A stretch of 64,000 nt of DNA, from NCBI RefSeq assembly GCF_002028545.1, contig NZ_MWPQ01000031.1:34759-98758 (forward strand). The letters run 5' to 3'. The position numbers were made by a program, and so were the translations under genes. Positions 55,378 to 63,960 of the stretch are shown in pieces; positions within the stretch are counted from its first letter, which is position 1, and every line of letters begins with the position of its first letter. The notes beneath the pieces are model-generated. The model worked only from the letters and a program-made list of their open reading frames with translations, had not been told where the DNA came from and ran no database searches. The stretch is from Nitrobacter vulgaris. Its GTDB lineage: Bacteria > Pseudomonadota > Alphaproteobacteria > Rhizobiales > Xanthobacteraceae.

Positions 55378-55701
55378 ATGAAGTCTTCGAGTTCTCTTCG
55401 CACCGCTGTTTTTGCTGCAACCATCGCTATGTTTGGCATGAGCGCCCAGGCCGGGCCGATGCCCACACAATCGGCGACGTTGAAATCGATGAGTTCTAAA
55501 AACACCATCGAAGTGCGTGGGGTCGGCTGGCGCACCGGGGCCTATGGTTATCGCTGCGACAGGTGGGGCTGTTCCGCTTATCGCAACCCAACCATGGCCT
55601 ATGATGACGGCATTCGGAACAGCTACGCCTGTAGCGGCACCTTTTGTTCGCGCCCTTTGGCGGCTACGACTTATAACGACCGGTTACCCTGGATAGATTG
55701 A
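55378..55701 (+). CDS. Small secreted protein of unknown function, 107 aa
   Basis: The start ATG 55378 has GGGAG 7 nt upstream. Residues 1-25 form a Sec signal peptide (LRTAVFAATIAMFGMSAQA). The mature part is short and rich in Tyr, Arg and Cys (RCDRWGCSAYRNP, YACSGTFCSRPL), with four cysteines in two pairs that could form disulfides in the periplasm. No family recognised. It lies in the tatD-metG insertion, divergent from the porin. Confidence 0.6.
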   Translation: MKSSSSLRTAVFAATIAMFGMSAQAGPMPTQSATLKSMSSKNTIEVRGVGWRTGAYGYRCDRWGCSAYRNPTMAYDDGIRNSYACSGTFCSRPLAATTYNDRLPWID

Positions 55702-55720
55702 GGGGCCCCTCCGAAGCGAG

Positions 55721-55767
55721 GATTTCTGGTTCATCGTAGCCGCAAAGAGCTAAGATGATCAGAAATC
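55721..55767 (+). terminator. Hairpin after the small secreted protein gene
   Basis: GATTTCTG (55721-55728) pairs perfectly with CAGAAATC (55760-55767), with CATC/GATG as an inner stem. It starts 20 nt after the stop. No U-tract, so it may instead stabilise the 3' end or be part of a small RNA. Confidence 0.35.
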
Positions 55768-55864
55768 AGGCCGGAAGCGTTAGTCCATCGGTACGCACAC
55801 TTCATGTCGAAGGATGAAACGGTGTGATTCGCCATCACGCGACATCCTGACTAGCAACCGTCTC

Positions 55865-55897
55865 ATTGCACCCACAAGTCCAGGCTTCGGGTGCAAT
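55865..55897. repeat. Perfect 9-bp hairpin before the metG stop
   Basis: ATTGCACCC (55865-55873) and GGGTGCAAT (55889-55897) around a 15-nt loop, 40 nt downstream of the metG stop on its strand. It could end the rlpA-metG transcript, though no T-run follows in either direction. Confidence 0.4.
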
Positions 55898-55938
55898 AGC
55901 CATCATGCTGACTGTCGACCAGCATAAGCGTAAACCGT

Positions 55939-57969
55939 TCAGGCTGCGGACGGTTCGACATAGCGCGGAAACACCGGCACCGGTGCAGGTAAAGCCGTGC
56001 CCGGTTTGATCCGGATTTGACCACCAAGCATCGCGAAACTTCGTTCGCCTTGCGGGATACCTAATATATCGAGCAACTTTGCGCAGGCGACAGGCATCGC
56101 AGGCTGGGCCAGAATCGCGATCTGGCGCACCACCTCGGCGGTGACATACAACACCGTCCTTTGCCGCGCCGGATCGGTTTTGGCCAAGACCCAGGGCGCC
56201 TCGCCCGCAAAATAGCGGTTGGCTTCGGCGACGACGGTCCAGATTGCATTAAGCGCCTGGTGAATCTGCTGCGTATTCATCGCCTCGCGCGTGATTGCGA
56301 TCATGCCGTCCGCCTGCGCGAGGATCGCCTTATCGGCGTCGCTGAAGTCTCCGGGCTCCGGCAGAACGCCGCCGTGCTGCTTGGCGATCATCGACAGCGA
56401 GCGCTGCGCGAGGTTGCCGAAGTCATTGGCGAGGTCGGCATTGATGCGCGCCACGATCGCCTCGTGATTGTAACTGCCGTCCTGCCCGAACGGCACCTCG
56501 CGCAGGAAGAAATAGCGCACCTGATCGACGCCGTATTGCGCGGCGAGACTGAATGGATCGACGACATTGCCGACCGACTTCGACATCTTCTCACCGCGGT
56601 TGAATAGGAAGCCATGAGCATAGACCCGCTTCTGCAAGGGAATGCCCGCAGACATCAGAAAAGCAGGCCAGTAGACGGCGTGAAAGCGGATGATGTCCTT
56701 GCCGATAATGTGCACGTCGGCCGGCCAATAGTGCCAGTTGCGGTCGTTCTCGTCTGGAAAACCGACGCCTGTGATGTAATTGGTCAGCGCATCGACCCAG
56801 ACGTACATGACATGCTCGGGATCGTCGGGCACCTTGATGCCCCAGTCGAAGTTGGTGCGCGAGATCGACAAATCCTTCAGGCCGCCTTTCACGAAGCTGA
56901 CCACTTCGTTGCGGCGAGAATCCGGACCTATGAAGTCAGGCTGGCTTTCGTACAGCGCAAGCAGCCTGTCCTGATAGGCCGACAGCTTGAAGAAATAGCT
57001 TTTTTCCTCCACCCACTCGACCGGCGTACCCTGCGGTCCGCGCCGCACATTGTCGTCGCCGACGAGCGTCTCGTCCTCCGCGTAATAGGCTTCGTCGCGT
57101 ACCGAATACCAGCCGGCGTAGCTCGACAGGTAGATATCGCCATTCGCTGCCATGCGCCTCCAGATTTCCTGGACCGAGCTATGGTGCGCGGGTTCTGAAG
57201 TGCGAATGAACCGATCGAACGAAATGTTCAGCGTCTCATCCAATTTACGAAGCAGTTCGGCGTTTCGCGTGGCGAGTTCAAGGGCCGATATGTTTTCCCG
57301 CTGCGCGGTCTGCACCATTTTCTGGCCGTGCTCGTCGGTCCCGGTGAGGAAGAACACATCCTTACCATCCAACCTTTGGAAACGCGCGAGCGCATCGGTG
57401 GCAATGGCCTCGTATGCGTGGCCGATGTGCGGCGCGCCGTTCGGATAAACGATCGCCGTGGTGATATAGAACGTTTTGGTGTGCGATGATGCCGTGCTGC
57501 AGGGGAGCGATGCAGCGGTCGTATCGACCTTGGCGCCAACCTTGCTCGGCGATCGCGGCGTTGTCTTTTTCACCGGACGCGTGGTGACGGATCGCTTCGG
57601 CGCGGCCTTTTCTGGCGTCGCTTTCTTCGGTGCGGCTTTCTTCGGCGTCGCCTTTTTTGACGCTGTCTTCTTGGTCGCGACCTTTTTCGGGGTTCTTGTC
57701 GCCGGCTGCTTTTTAACCGCTTTCCTTGCGGTTTTCCGGGCGGTCTTCCTGATCGTTTTCTTGACTGTCTTCTTCTTTACCGCCTTTTTAGCCGTCTTCG
57801 GCGCGCGCGCTTTCGTTGTCGCCTTCGCGCTCGTCTTCTTGCGTTTGGTGGTCTTTCGAGTCGCCTTCTTGCTGCGCGCCTTCGTCGGGTTACGGCCAGT
57901 GGCGGCGGGACGCGACTTGTGCGCCTTCACGCGGGCTTTCTTGGCCAGTTTCTTCTTAGCGGGAGCCAC
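55939..57969 (-). CDS. metG: Methionyl-tRNA synthetase with long Lys/Ala-rich N-terminal tail
   Basis: 676 residues. The class Ia core begins near residue 165 ([20 protein letters not shown], with the HIGH motif) and has [15 protein letters not shown] (KMSKS) and an anticodon-binding domain to the C-terminus; the zinc-knuckle cysteines of E. coli MetRS are absent, as in the YAEDET subgroup. Before the core lies a tail of about 135 residues made almost only of K, A, T, R and P, with repeats such as [12 protein letters not shown], resembling histone H1 or AlgP. No start codon lies between tail and core, so the tail is translated. GTG 57969 follows AAGGA at 7 nt and 52 nt after the holB stop. 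Confidence 0.93.
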   Translation of the reverse strand: MAPAKKKLAKKARVKAHKSRPAATGRNPTKARSKKATRKTTKRKKTSAKATTKARAPKTAKKAVKKKTVKKTIRKTARKTARKAVKKQPATRTPKKVATKKTASKKATPKKAAPKKATPEKAAPKRSVTTRPVKKTTPRSPSKVGAKVDTTAASLPCSTASSHTKTFYITTAIVYPNGAPHIGHAYEAIATDALARFQRLDGKDVFFLTGTDEHGQKMVQTAQRENISALELATRNAELLRKLDETLNISFDRFIRTSEPAHHSSVQEIWRRMAANGDIYLSSYAGWYSVRDEAYYAEDETLVGDDNVRRGPQGTPVEWVEEKSYFFKLSAYQDRLLALYESQPDFIGPDSRRNEVVSFVKGGLKDLSISRTNFDWGIKVPDDPEHVMYVWVDALTNYITGVGFPDENDRNWHYWPADVHIIGKDIIRFHAVYWPAFLMSAGIPLQKRVYAHGFLFNRGEKMSKSVGNVVDPFSLAAQYGVDQVRYFFLREVPFGQDGSYNHEAIVARINADLANDFGNLAQRSLSMIAKQHGGVLPEPGDFSDADKAILAQADGMIAITREAMNTQQIHQALNAIWTVVAEANRYFAGEAPWVLAKTDPARQRTVLYVTAEVVRQIAILAQPAMPVACAKLLDILGIPQGERSFAMLGGQIRIKPGTALPAPVPVFPRYVEPSAA

Positions 57970-58021
57970 AACAAAATCCTTATCGGTCAGGCAGGAAAAA
58001 GAACGGTCAGGAGCCGAGTGC

Positions 58022-59062
58022 TTATCGGGTAGCTTCTGCGAGAAGCCCGAACACCGAAAAAACCAGGGGTTTTCGCTCGAGATTATAGGTCTCTGTCTCG
58101 CGCGCGGCGTTGTTGATCTTTTCCCATACCTCCGCGAGCCGTGCAAGACGAGGAAGATCGGCGTTCGCATCGCTGGTGTGGAGTCGCTCGCCAATCCAGC
58201 GGTCCACGCTGTCGACGAAAGCGCCAAGCGAGGCGCGATCGCTGCCGCTGATGGCGTCGCCGAGCGCATGGAGTTCGCCCGGGTCGATTTGCGGAAGGCT
58301 GTTCAACAACGCCGTCGTCCGTTGATGGAGCTTCAGCGCGCCGCCTCCCAGGAGCGCCAGCGCCCGCGCGACGCTTCCTTCGGTCGCGTAGGCGATTTCC
58401 TGCAAGGACGTATCGTCGGGCGCGATCTGCGCTGCTTCCGCGGCCGCGCGGATCACATCGTCTGCTGCCAACGGGCGCAGCATCAGCTTGCGACAGCGCG
58501 ATTGCATCGTCGCCAATACCCGCGCCGGAGCATTGCTTATTAAGAAAAACAGCGACCGGTGCGGCGGTTCTTCGAGCACCTTGAGTAGCGCATTGGCGGC
58601 ATTGGGGTTGAGTTCGTCGACAGTATCGACGATGCACACCCTCCACCCATCCCCGGTGGCGGTCGAGCCGAAGAAAGCGATCGTCTCCCGGGTCTGCTCG
58701 ACGCTGATGACCGTGCGCATAACGCCCTTTTCGTTGGGCGTTCGTTCCAGCGTCAGGAGCCCGCCATGCGTATCGGCCGCGATGCGGCGCGCCACCGGAT
58801 GCATCGAGTCCAGTTTGAGCGTTTCCGCTGATTGCACATCGGACATGCTGGGATCGCCGTGCGCCAGCACAAATCGCGCCATCCGGTAGGCGAGCGTCGC
58901 CTTGCCGATCCCCGGCGCGCCACCGATCAGCCAGGCGTGCGGGATACGGCCCCCGCGATAGGCATTGAGCAACGTCCGCTCCGCCTCGCTGTGACCGAAA
59001 AGCACGGTGGTTTCGCGCGGATGCGGGACCGGCATTTCCGCGGTGGCTGAGCGCGCTATCAT
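58022..59062 (-). CDS. holB: DNA polymerase III delta-prime subunit
   Basis: 346 residues, clamp-loader AAA+ protein. The P-loop-like segment is [20 protein letters not shown], then [34 protein letters not shown] and [11 protein letters not shown], typical of delta-prime. It opens the sliding clamp with DnaX and HolA. ATG 59062 overlaps the tmk stop by 4 nt, which fixes the start; the upstream in-frame ATG at 59104 is less likely. Part of the rlpA-dacC-tmk-holB-metG operon. Confidence 0.93.
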   Translation of the reverse strand: MIARSATAEMPVPHPRETTVLFGHSEAERTLLNAYRGGRIPHAWLIGGAPGIGKATLAYRMARFVLAHGDPSMSDVQSAETLKLDSMHPVARRIAADTHGGLLTLERTPNEKGVMRTVISVEQTRETIAFFGSTATGDGWRVCIVDTVDELNPNAANALLKVLEEPPHRSLFFLISNAPARVLATMQSRCRKLMLRPLAADDVIRAAAEAAQIAPDDTSLQEIAYATEGSVARALALLGGGALKLHQRTTALLNSLPQIDPGELHALGDAISGSDRASLGAFVDSVDRWIGERLHTSDANADLPRLARLAEVWEKINNAARETETYNLERKPLVFSVFGLLAEATR

Positions 59063-59733
59063 GCGGTGTCCGCCGTTAGCACGCGGTCGCGCAGTGCCGT
59101 CCACACTCGCGCGGCGACGGTATTGACGTCGGCGTCGGCATCGATCACCACGCAGCGTTGCGGGTCGCTCGCTGCGATCTCGCGATAGGCGTCACGGAGT
59201 TTCCGGTGAAAAGCAAGGTCCTCCGCCTCAAAGCGATCCGGCGCGCCGCTGCCACGGCGAGCGGCTGCGCGCTGCAAACCTACCTCAACGGGGACATCGA
59301 GGATCACCGTCAAGTCAGGCTTGAGATCGCCGATGGTTACCCGCTCCATCGCGTTCAGCACGCCGGGTAGCACGTGTCCCAGCTGACCCTGATAGGCGCG
59401 GGTCGAATCGGCAAACCGATCGCAGAGCACCCATATGCCCTGCTCCAGCGCAGGCCTGATGACGGTGCGAACATGGTCATCGCGCGCCGCCGCAAACAGC
59501 AGGGTTTCAGCGTCAGCGCCGAGCAGTTTGCCCACGCCCGACAGGACGAGGTGTCGAATGATTTCGGCGCCCGGCGATCCTCCGGGCTCTCGCGTGACGA
59601 TGGCATGCAGCTTGGCCGCCTGAAGACGTTCGACGAGAATCTTGATCTGCGTGGATTTTCCGGACCCCTCGCCGCCTTCGAAGGTAATAAAACGTCCGCG
59701 CGGCGGGTCGGCTTTGGGCGTGGCGTCGGCCAT
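59059..59733 (-). CDS. tmk: Thymidylate kinase
   Basis: 224 residues. P-loop TFEGGEGSGKSTQIKILVER, the DR motif in LCDRFADSTRAYQG, TREPGGSPGAE and the LID-like region RRGSGAPDRFE. It phosphorylates dTMP to dTDP. ATG 59733 overlaps the dacC stop by one base (TAATG), and its own stop overlaps holB, so three genes are translationally linked. Confidence 0.96.
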   Translation of the reverse strand: MADATPKADPPRGRFITFEGGEGSGKSTQIKILVERLQAAKLHAIVTREPGGSPGAEIIRHLVLSGVGKLLGADAETLLFAAARDDHVRTVIRPALEQGIWVLCDRFADSTRAYQGQLGHVLPGVLNAMERVTIGDLKPDLTVILDVPVEVGLQRAAARRGSGAPDRFEAEDLAFHRKLRDAYREIAASDPQRCVVIDADADVNTVAARVWTALRDRVLTADTA

Positions 59734-60974
59734 TAGAGTTTCGCGGCGCCCGAGCGCACCATCCCAATGACAAGCTCGATCGCTCCATCCAACGCGCGGC
59801 GCATGGTCGAGCCGACACCGACGGCTTTCGTGGCATGAACCGGCATCTCGACCGCCACTTCCTTGCCTCGCCATACCTTGATGACCCCGATCGGCTGCTC
59901 CGGCGCAACCGGCGCACGGACCGGCCCGGTATAGACGATGCGCGCGAGCAGTTTGTCGCTGCCGTTCTTCTGAACCATGATTTGAACCGGGTCTGACGTG
60001 GCGACCTGAACGGAGCCGCTATCACCGCCAAATACCTTGGCGTAGCCGACCGGCTGGTCCGCAGCAAACAGGGTCCGGATTTCGAAATTTCGAAAACCCC
60101 ATTCCAGCAGCTTCTTGGCGGCGGCCGCTCGGTCGTCGGCGCTTTCGAGGCCGTTCACGACAACGATCAGCCGGGTGCCGTTTTGGACCACCGAGCCGAC
60201 CATGCCGTATCCACCCTCCTTGGTGTAGCCGGTCTTGAGCCCGTCGGCTCCGTCCATCGCAGTCAGAAGCGCGTTGCGGTTCAACTGACGAATTTTGTTC
60301 CAGGTGAATTCACGTTCGCCGAACAGCTTGTAAAAATCCGGGTAGGTCAAAATGATGTGGCGCGCGAGTGCCGCAAGCTCTCGAACGGTCATCTTGTTGT
60401 CGGGATGTGGAAGACCGTTGGAATTCGCGAAGGTGGAGCGGGTCATGCCCAATTCCCGCGCTCGGGCCATCATCTTTTCTGTGAAGGCGCTTTCGCTGCC
60501 GGCGATACCCTCCGCAAGCGCCATGCAGGAGTCATTGCCGCTCTGGATGATTGCCCCGTGCAGAAGATCGTCGACTGCGACGCGGCTGTTGATCGCGGCG
60601 AACATGGTCGATCCGCCGGAAGGCGCCCCGCCCTTGCGCCAGGTGTTTTCGCTGATGACGTACTCGTCTGTGAGCTTGATCTCGCCTTTCGTGATGGCGT
60701 TGAACACGACTTCAACCGTCATCAGCTTCATCATGCTGGACGGTGCACGTAGTTCGTCTGCGTTTTTTTCGAAAAGAACGCTGCCGCTTTTTGCTTCGAT
60801 CAAAATTGCGGTCGGGGCGCTGGTCTCGTAGATTTCTTCCTTCTTGGCACCCTGAACGCTATTGTTGGCAGCCAGCACGATTCCGTCGAGGCCGATCGTG
60901 AGGACGGCGGCGGCCACCAGACCGCGCCAGGCGAATCCCCCGCGTCTGTCGGGCGTGGAAGATCTGGTTGTCAT
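59733..60974 (-). CDS. D-alanyl-D-alanine carboxypeptidase (PBP5/6 type)
   Basis: 413 residues. A signal peptide (LVAAAVLTIGLDGIVLAA) leads to the peptidase S11 domain: SSMMK (catalytic Ser and Lys) in LRAPSSMMKLMTV, SGN in IIQSGNDSCMAL and KTG in DGLKTGYTKEGG. A PBP5-type C-terminal beta domain (about 300-385) and an amphipathic final helix for membrane attachment follow. It trims the last D-Ala from peptidoglycan pentapeptides. It sits between rlpA and tmk in the operon. Confidence 0.94.
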   Translation of the reverse strand: MTTRSSTPDRRGGFAWRGLVAAAVLTIGLDGIVLAANNSVQGAKKEEIYETSAPTAILIEAKSGSVLFEKNADELRAPSSMMKLMTVEVVFNAITKGEIKLTDEYVISENTWRKGGAPSGGSTMFAAINSRVAVDDLLHGAIIQSGNDSCMALAEGIAGSESAFTEKMMARARELGMTRSTFANSNGLPHPDNKMTVRELAALARHIILTYPDFYKLFGEREFTWNKIRQLNRNALLTAMDGADGLKTGYTKEGGYGMVGSVVQNGTRLIVVVNGLESADDRAAAAKKLLEWGFRNFEIRTLFAADQPVGYAKVFGGDSGSVQVATSDPVQIMVQKNGSDKLLARIVYTGPVRAPVAPEQPIGVIKVWRGKEVAVEMPVHATKAVGVGSTMRRALDGAIELVIGMVRSGAAKL

Positions 60975-61098
60975 GGTGCGATTCCGAAGTAGATCCTTTT
61001 ATCAGTTGGGATGGTCGCAAACAACATGGCGCCGCGCCTATGGCGCGGCCGGACAAAATCAAAGCAGATTTCAAGCTTTCCCGGTAGGTGCGCGACCC

Positions 61099-62031
61099 TT
61101 AATAGAGCCCTCGGCCCGAGAGTAGCTCGCTCGGTCCGCGCTGGTCCACCGGCGCATAAGCGGTGACGGGGCGGACATGGCCTGCAACGTTGCCCTCGCC
61201 GTATGAAACCTCCCGCGGTCCTTCCATGGCCTGCCGACGCGCCGGGGTGCGGCCGGACGCAGACATCTCGGAATCGGCGTTGATCGATGCGACGTCCATC
61301 GAGGTATGGTCGGGCGTATGAGAGCGGCCTCGCGGAGTCGTGACATCGCCACCGATTGAGCGTTCTGACGGCGCGAGTTCGGGGACAAACGGCCGCGCCG
61401 AGGCGATCCTGACGGTGGACGGCGACGGTGCGGGCACACCCGTTCGCAGGGTCGCCATCAATTGCCGATCATCAGAACCTTCAAGCGGCGCGCGTCCGAC
61501 GTATTCGACCCGCACCGAGGCGACACCATTTTGCTTGAACTCCAGCAACTCGGCGGCCTTGTTCGAGACATCGATCAGCCGGTTACCGTGATACGGCCCG
61601 CGATCGTTGACGCGGACCACCAGGGATTTGCTGTTGCCCAGGTTTGTCACCCGGACATAACACGGTAAGGGAAGGGTTGGATGCGCAGCAGACAGCGAGG
61701 CCATGTCAAAAACCTCGCCGTTGGCTGTCAGACGGCCATGGAAGTTATCGCCATACCAGGAAGCAAGCCCTTCGGCGCGATATTTGGTGTTTTCCTCGGG
61801 AACGTAAATGCGCCCGGCGACTGTATAGGGCTTGCCGACCCGGTAAGTGCCGCCGCCTTTTGGCACCGCCTCGCCAGAGGCGATCACCCGAGGGCTGCTC
61901 GAAACTCCATACTTAGGATCGATCCGGCTGAGGTTGTTTGATGAACCGCAATTGGCCAGCATCAGGCACGCGCCCGCGACGGCCACAGCGCATGCAGCAT
62001 GCCCAATTCGATCTGAATTTGGTTTCCTCAT
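61099..62031 (-). CDS. rlpA: Septal-ring lytic transglycosylase RlpA-like lipoprotein
   Basis: 310 residues. A lipoprotein signal ends in LANC (Cys26-28 region), then the RlpA double-psi barrel at about 90-190: GLASWYGDNFHGRLTANGEV (catalytic His), VRVTNLGNSKSLVVRVNDRG (catalytic Asp) and LIDVSNKAAELL. The remaining about 110 residues are low-complexity, Pro/Ser-rich, without an evident SPOR domain. ATG 62031 follows GGGGACGG and starts MRKPNSDR; the frame is open to 62106. First gene of the operon. Confidence 0.92.
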   Translation of the reverse strand: MRKPNSDRIGHAACAVAVAGACLMLANCGSSNNLSRIDPKYGVSSSPRVIASGEAVPKGGGTYRVGKPYTVAGRIYVPEENTKYRAEGLASWYGDNFHGRLTANGEVFDMASLSAAHPTLPLPCYVRVTNLGNSKSLVVRVNDRGPYHGNRLIDVSNKAAELLEFKQNGVASVRVEYVGRAPLEGSDDRQLMATLRTGVPAPSPSTVRIASARPFVPELAPSERSIGGDVTTPRGRSHTPDHTSMDVASINADSEMSASGRTPARRQAMEGPREVSYGEGNVAGHVRPVTAYAPVDQRGPSELLSGRGLY

Positions 62032-62213
62032 CCGTCCCCAAGACCCGGTCCCCGGCAGACTGCCCCACTTCACCGCGCCGGTCAGCACGATATGGTCCAT
62101 AACCATACCAAGCCGTGAACATATCGCAGAGCAAACAAGGCGGAAATGGGGTGAGCCCTTCAGAAGCGAAACGGGTGGTCAATCAAGGTCGCGACTCGGA
62201 CGCCGGAGCCCGC

Positions 62214-62477
62214 CTAGGCAGTTGGCGGATCGAAAGTAATTCCGATCCGGTCCTGCTTGATCCAGATGACCCGGCAGAATCGAATCACCCGATCCTTTTC
62301 GGTCATCAGCTGGAAACGCGACGGGACAAGGGCCGGATTTGGGACCTCGATGGCGGCTCCTTGCGAAGATACGTTCAACAGCCGGCACCGCATGCTTAAT
62401 CCGCTTGTAGAAATGTAAGCCGGCTCGTCGATTTCGACGCGCGGATGTTTGCGGCGGTCTTCTGTTGGTGCATTCAT
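62214..62477 (-). CDS. PilZ-domain protein (single domain)
   Basis: 87 residues forming a lone PilZ domain: the c-di-GMP-binding RRKHPRV (RxxxR) at residues 8-14 and NVSSQGAAIEV (D/NxSxxG) at about 35-45, with IGITFDPP at the end. It is a candidate effector for c-di-GMP made by PleD; the target is unknown. It stands alone upstream of rlpA. Confidence 0.9.
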   Translation of the reverse strand: MNAPTEDRRKHPRVEIDEPAYISTSGLSMRCRLLNVSSQGAAIEVPNPALVPSRFQLMTEKDRVIRFCRVIWIKQDRIGITFDPPTA

Positions 62478-62829
62478 TGCCTGTACGTCCGCACGCGTGT
62501 CTGTTTTACAGCGTCAATATGATCGTCATCCGAAGGTGCGGGATGGCTCTATGCGGCCGGCTAAAACACAAATCGCAAGAAATTCCGACATGTTCGGGCC
62601 GCACTCATCCCCGTGCAGGACGCGCCAGGTGCCCTCCTCGCGGAAGCGGGTCGCGACACTCTATAAGAGTTCAGCGGCGCCTTAGGGTGGTAAGGGAGGA
62701 ATATGGGGAGCAGCTTAAAATCAAGATCGGTAATTTAATATATTTCGCAAAATCTTCTATTAAGCAGCTGACCTTCTGCTGAAGGAATCGGCAGAGTCGA
62801 CCGCGAATCGCTGAGTGACTCCCAATGGG
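62478..62829. other. Intergenic region, PilZ / heme-degrading protein
   Basis: 352 bp without a supported gene. It contains an AT-rich stretch at about 62700-62770. No hairpin terminator stood out. Confidence 0.4.
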
Positions 62830-63162
62830 TTACTCATTTTGAGTTGTAGAACCAGTCACGGTCTGGAGCGTTTCGAATCCCTCCAATTGAGGATGACCCA
62901 GATAGAGTGGCTTATTGCTGCCAGCGTTCGCGTGAGCGGCTCGGAACGCCTCTGATTTGGTCCATGCATAGAAAGAGTCGCGGCTTTTCCAGATCGTGTG
63001 CGAGGCATAAAGCGTGTGATCCTCAGCTTCAGGTCCACGCAAAAGATGAAATTCAACGAATCCAGGCACACTCCCTAGATAGGTGTCACGCGAGAGCCAG
63101 ATTTGTTCAAAAGCCTTTTCATTTCCCTTGATGACCTGGAAGCGATTCATGGCAATGAACAT
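62830..63162 (-). CDS. ABM-domain heme-degrading monooxygenase (IsdG/HmuQ-like)
   Basis: 110 residues of the antibiotic-biosynthesis-monooxygenase fold: MFIAMNRFQVIKGNEKAFEQ, VPGFVEFHLLRGPEAEDHTL, YASHTIWKSRDSFYAWTKSE and FRAAHANAG. The Asn of MNRF, the Trp of AWTKS and the His of RAAH correspond to the Asn-Trp-His set of IsdG enzymes. It closely resembles Bradyrhizobium HmuQ/HmuD, which open heme to release iron. ATG 63162 follows AGGAG at 7 nt. No hmu uptake genes nearby, and no clear iron-responsive (Irr) box seen. Confidence 0.85.
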   Translation of the reverse strand: MFIAMNRFQVIKGNEKAFEQIWLSRDTYLGSVPGFVEFHLLRGPEAEDHTLYASHTIWKSRDSFYAWTKSEAFRAAHANAGSNKPLYLGHPQLEGFETLQTVTGSTTQNE

Positions 63163-63224
63163 CGGAAAGTCTCCTGGTAATTTGTACCGGTCTCGGGAGT
63201 GTGGAACGCGTTCCCTTCGACGAA

Positions 63225-63252
63225 AAATCACCCGCCGGCGAGCGCCGGCGGG
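63225..63252 (-). terminator. Intrinsic terminator of the cold-shock gene
   Basis: On the minus strand: CCCGCCGGCG-CT-CGCCGGCGGG, a perfect 10-bp GC stem, followed by TGATTTTT. It begins 8 nt after the csp stop, a textbook terminator. Confidence 0.85.
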
Positions 63253-63260
63253 CAAGAAGA

Positions 63261-63464
63261 TCAGCCTACCCGCAGGTTTTCTGCTGAGGTCTTTCCCCTG
63301 TTCGCTACTTCCTCGTAGCTCACTTTGGCGCCCTCGTTGAGTGAGCTAAGGCCCGCTTTCTCCACGGCTGAGATATGGACAAACACGTCCTTACCGCCAC
63401 TGTCGGGCTGAATAAACCCGAAACCCTTTGTCGCATTGAACCACTTCACTGTACCTGTCGCCAC
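63261..63464 (-). CDS. Cold-shock protein (CspA family)
   Basis: 67 residues starting [23 protein letters not shown]1 KGFGFI and RNP2 VFVHIS bind single-stranded RNA/DNA; it ends SAENLRVG. It acts as an RNA chaperone. The start is GTG 63464, preceded by GGGAG at 8 nt. Upstream on its strand are a long leader and a GC hairpin at 63532-63549, and it ends in a strong terminator. Confidence 0.96.
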   Translation of the reverse strand: MATGTVKWFNATKGFGFIQPDSGGKDVFVHISAVEKAGLSSLNEGAKVSYEEVANRGKTSAENLRVG

Positions 63465-63817
63465 AGCCGCAACTCCCTTTTGGAACGATCGAGCTATCAT
63501 GAGCGCTCGCTTCGCTGGCCGCAAGGAAAACCGCCGGCTCAAGCCGGCGAGTCTCTTTGCTCGGCGCCATCGAAGAGACCTGCAGTATGCTGTAAGAGGC
63601 AGATCCGAAGATCGCCAGCGACGGCTTGGCCATAGCAAGGGTCGGGATCACGCTGGATTTTATTCGCACGTCCTGCCGAATATGGAGGCCGACGCCGTGG
63701 CGCAGGTTGACGATGCGTTACGTGCCGCCATAAACAAGCGCACCAGAGACGTTGAATAGCAAATGGCCTTTCTCGACAACCGGCCTCGCGACGATAGCTA
63801 AACAGTGTCAACCGTTT
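63465..63817. other. Leader/intergenic region between csp and tRNA-Ser
   Basis: 353 bp without a supported gene. It contains the perfect hairpin CGCCGGCT-CA-AGCCGGCG (63532-63549); on the minus strand it is followed by GTTTTCC, so it may be a leader structure or attenuator upstream of csp. Confidence 0.45.
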
Positions 63818-63907
63818 GGAAGGGTGGCCGAGTGGTTTAAGGCACCGGTCTTGAAAACCGGCGTGGGTGCAAGCCCACCGTGGGTTCGAATCCCACCCCT
63901 TCCGCCA
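63818..63907 (+). tRNA. tRNA-Ser(UGA)
   Basis: 90 nt with acceptor GGAAGGG/CCCTTCC, anticodon stem CCGGT/ACCGG with loop CTTGAAA (anticodon TGA), and a long variable arm (GTGGGTGCAAGCCCAC) as required for serine tRNAs. T-arm GTGGG TTCGAAT CCCAC, encoded CCA at the end. Complete and apparently functional. Confidence 0.97.
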
Positions 63908-63926
63908 TATCATCAATAAAATCAAT

Positions 63927-63960
63927 TTGTTATGTCGTATTTCTTCTCATGACATAACAA
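63927..63960. repeat. Perfect inverted repeat downstream of tRNA-Ser
   Basis: TTGTTATGTC (63927-63936) and GACATAACAA (63951-63960), perfect 10-bp arms around a 14-nt loop, starting 19 nt after the tRNA. It is AT-rich, unlike the terminators of this genome. Confidence 0.6.

Noticed and set aside
52500..55938. Prophage or toxin-antitoxin system in the tatD-metG insertion
   Set aside because: No integrase, phage structural gene, or recognised toxin or antitoxin family; only small unknown proteins and a porin.
57476..58543. 355-codon open frame on the plus strand opposite metG and holB
   Set aside because: It is the antisense of the Lys/Ala-rich tail, whose codon bias removes stops; the product is an F/V/A-rich repeat without a plausible fold, and the minus strand has clear gene families.
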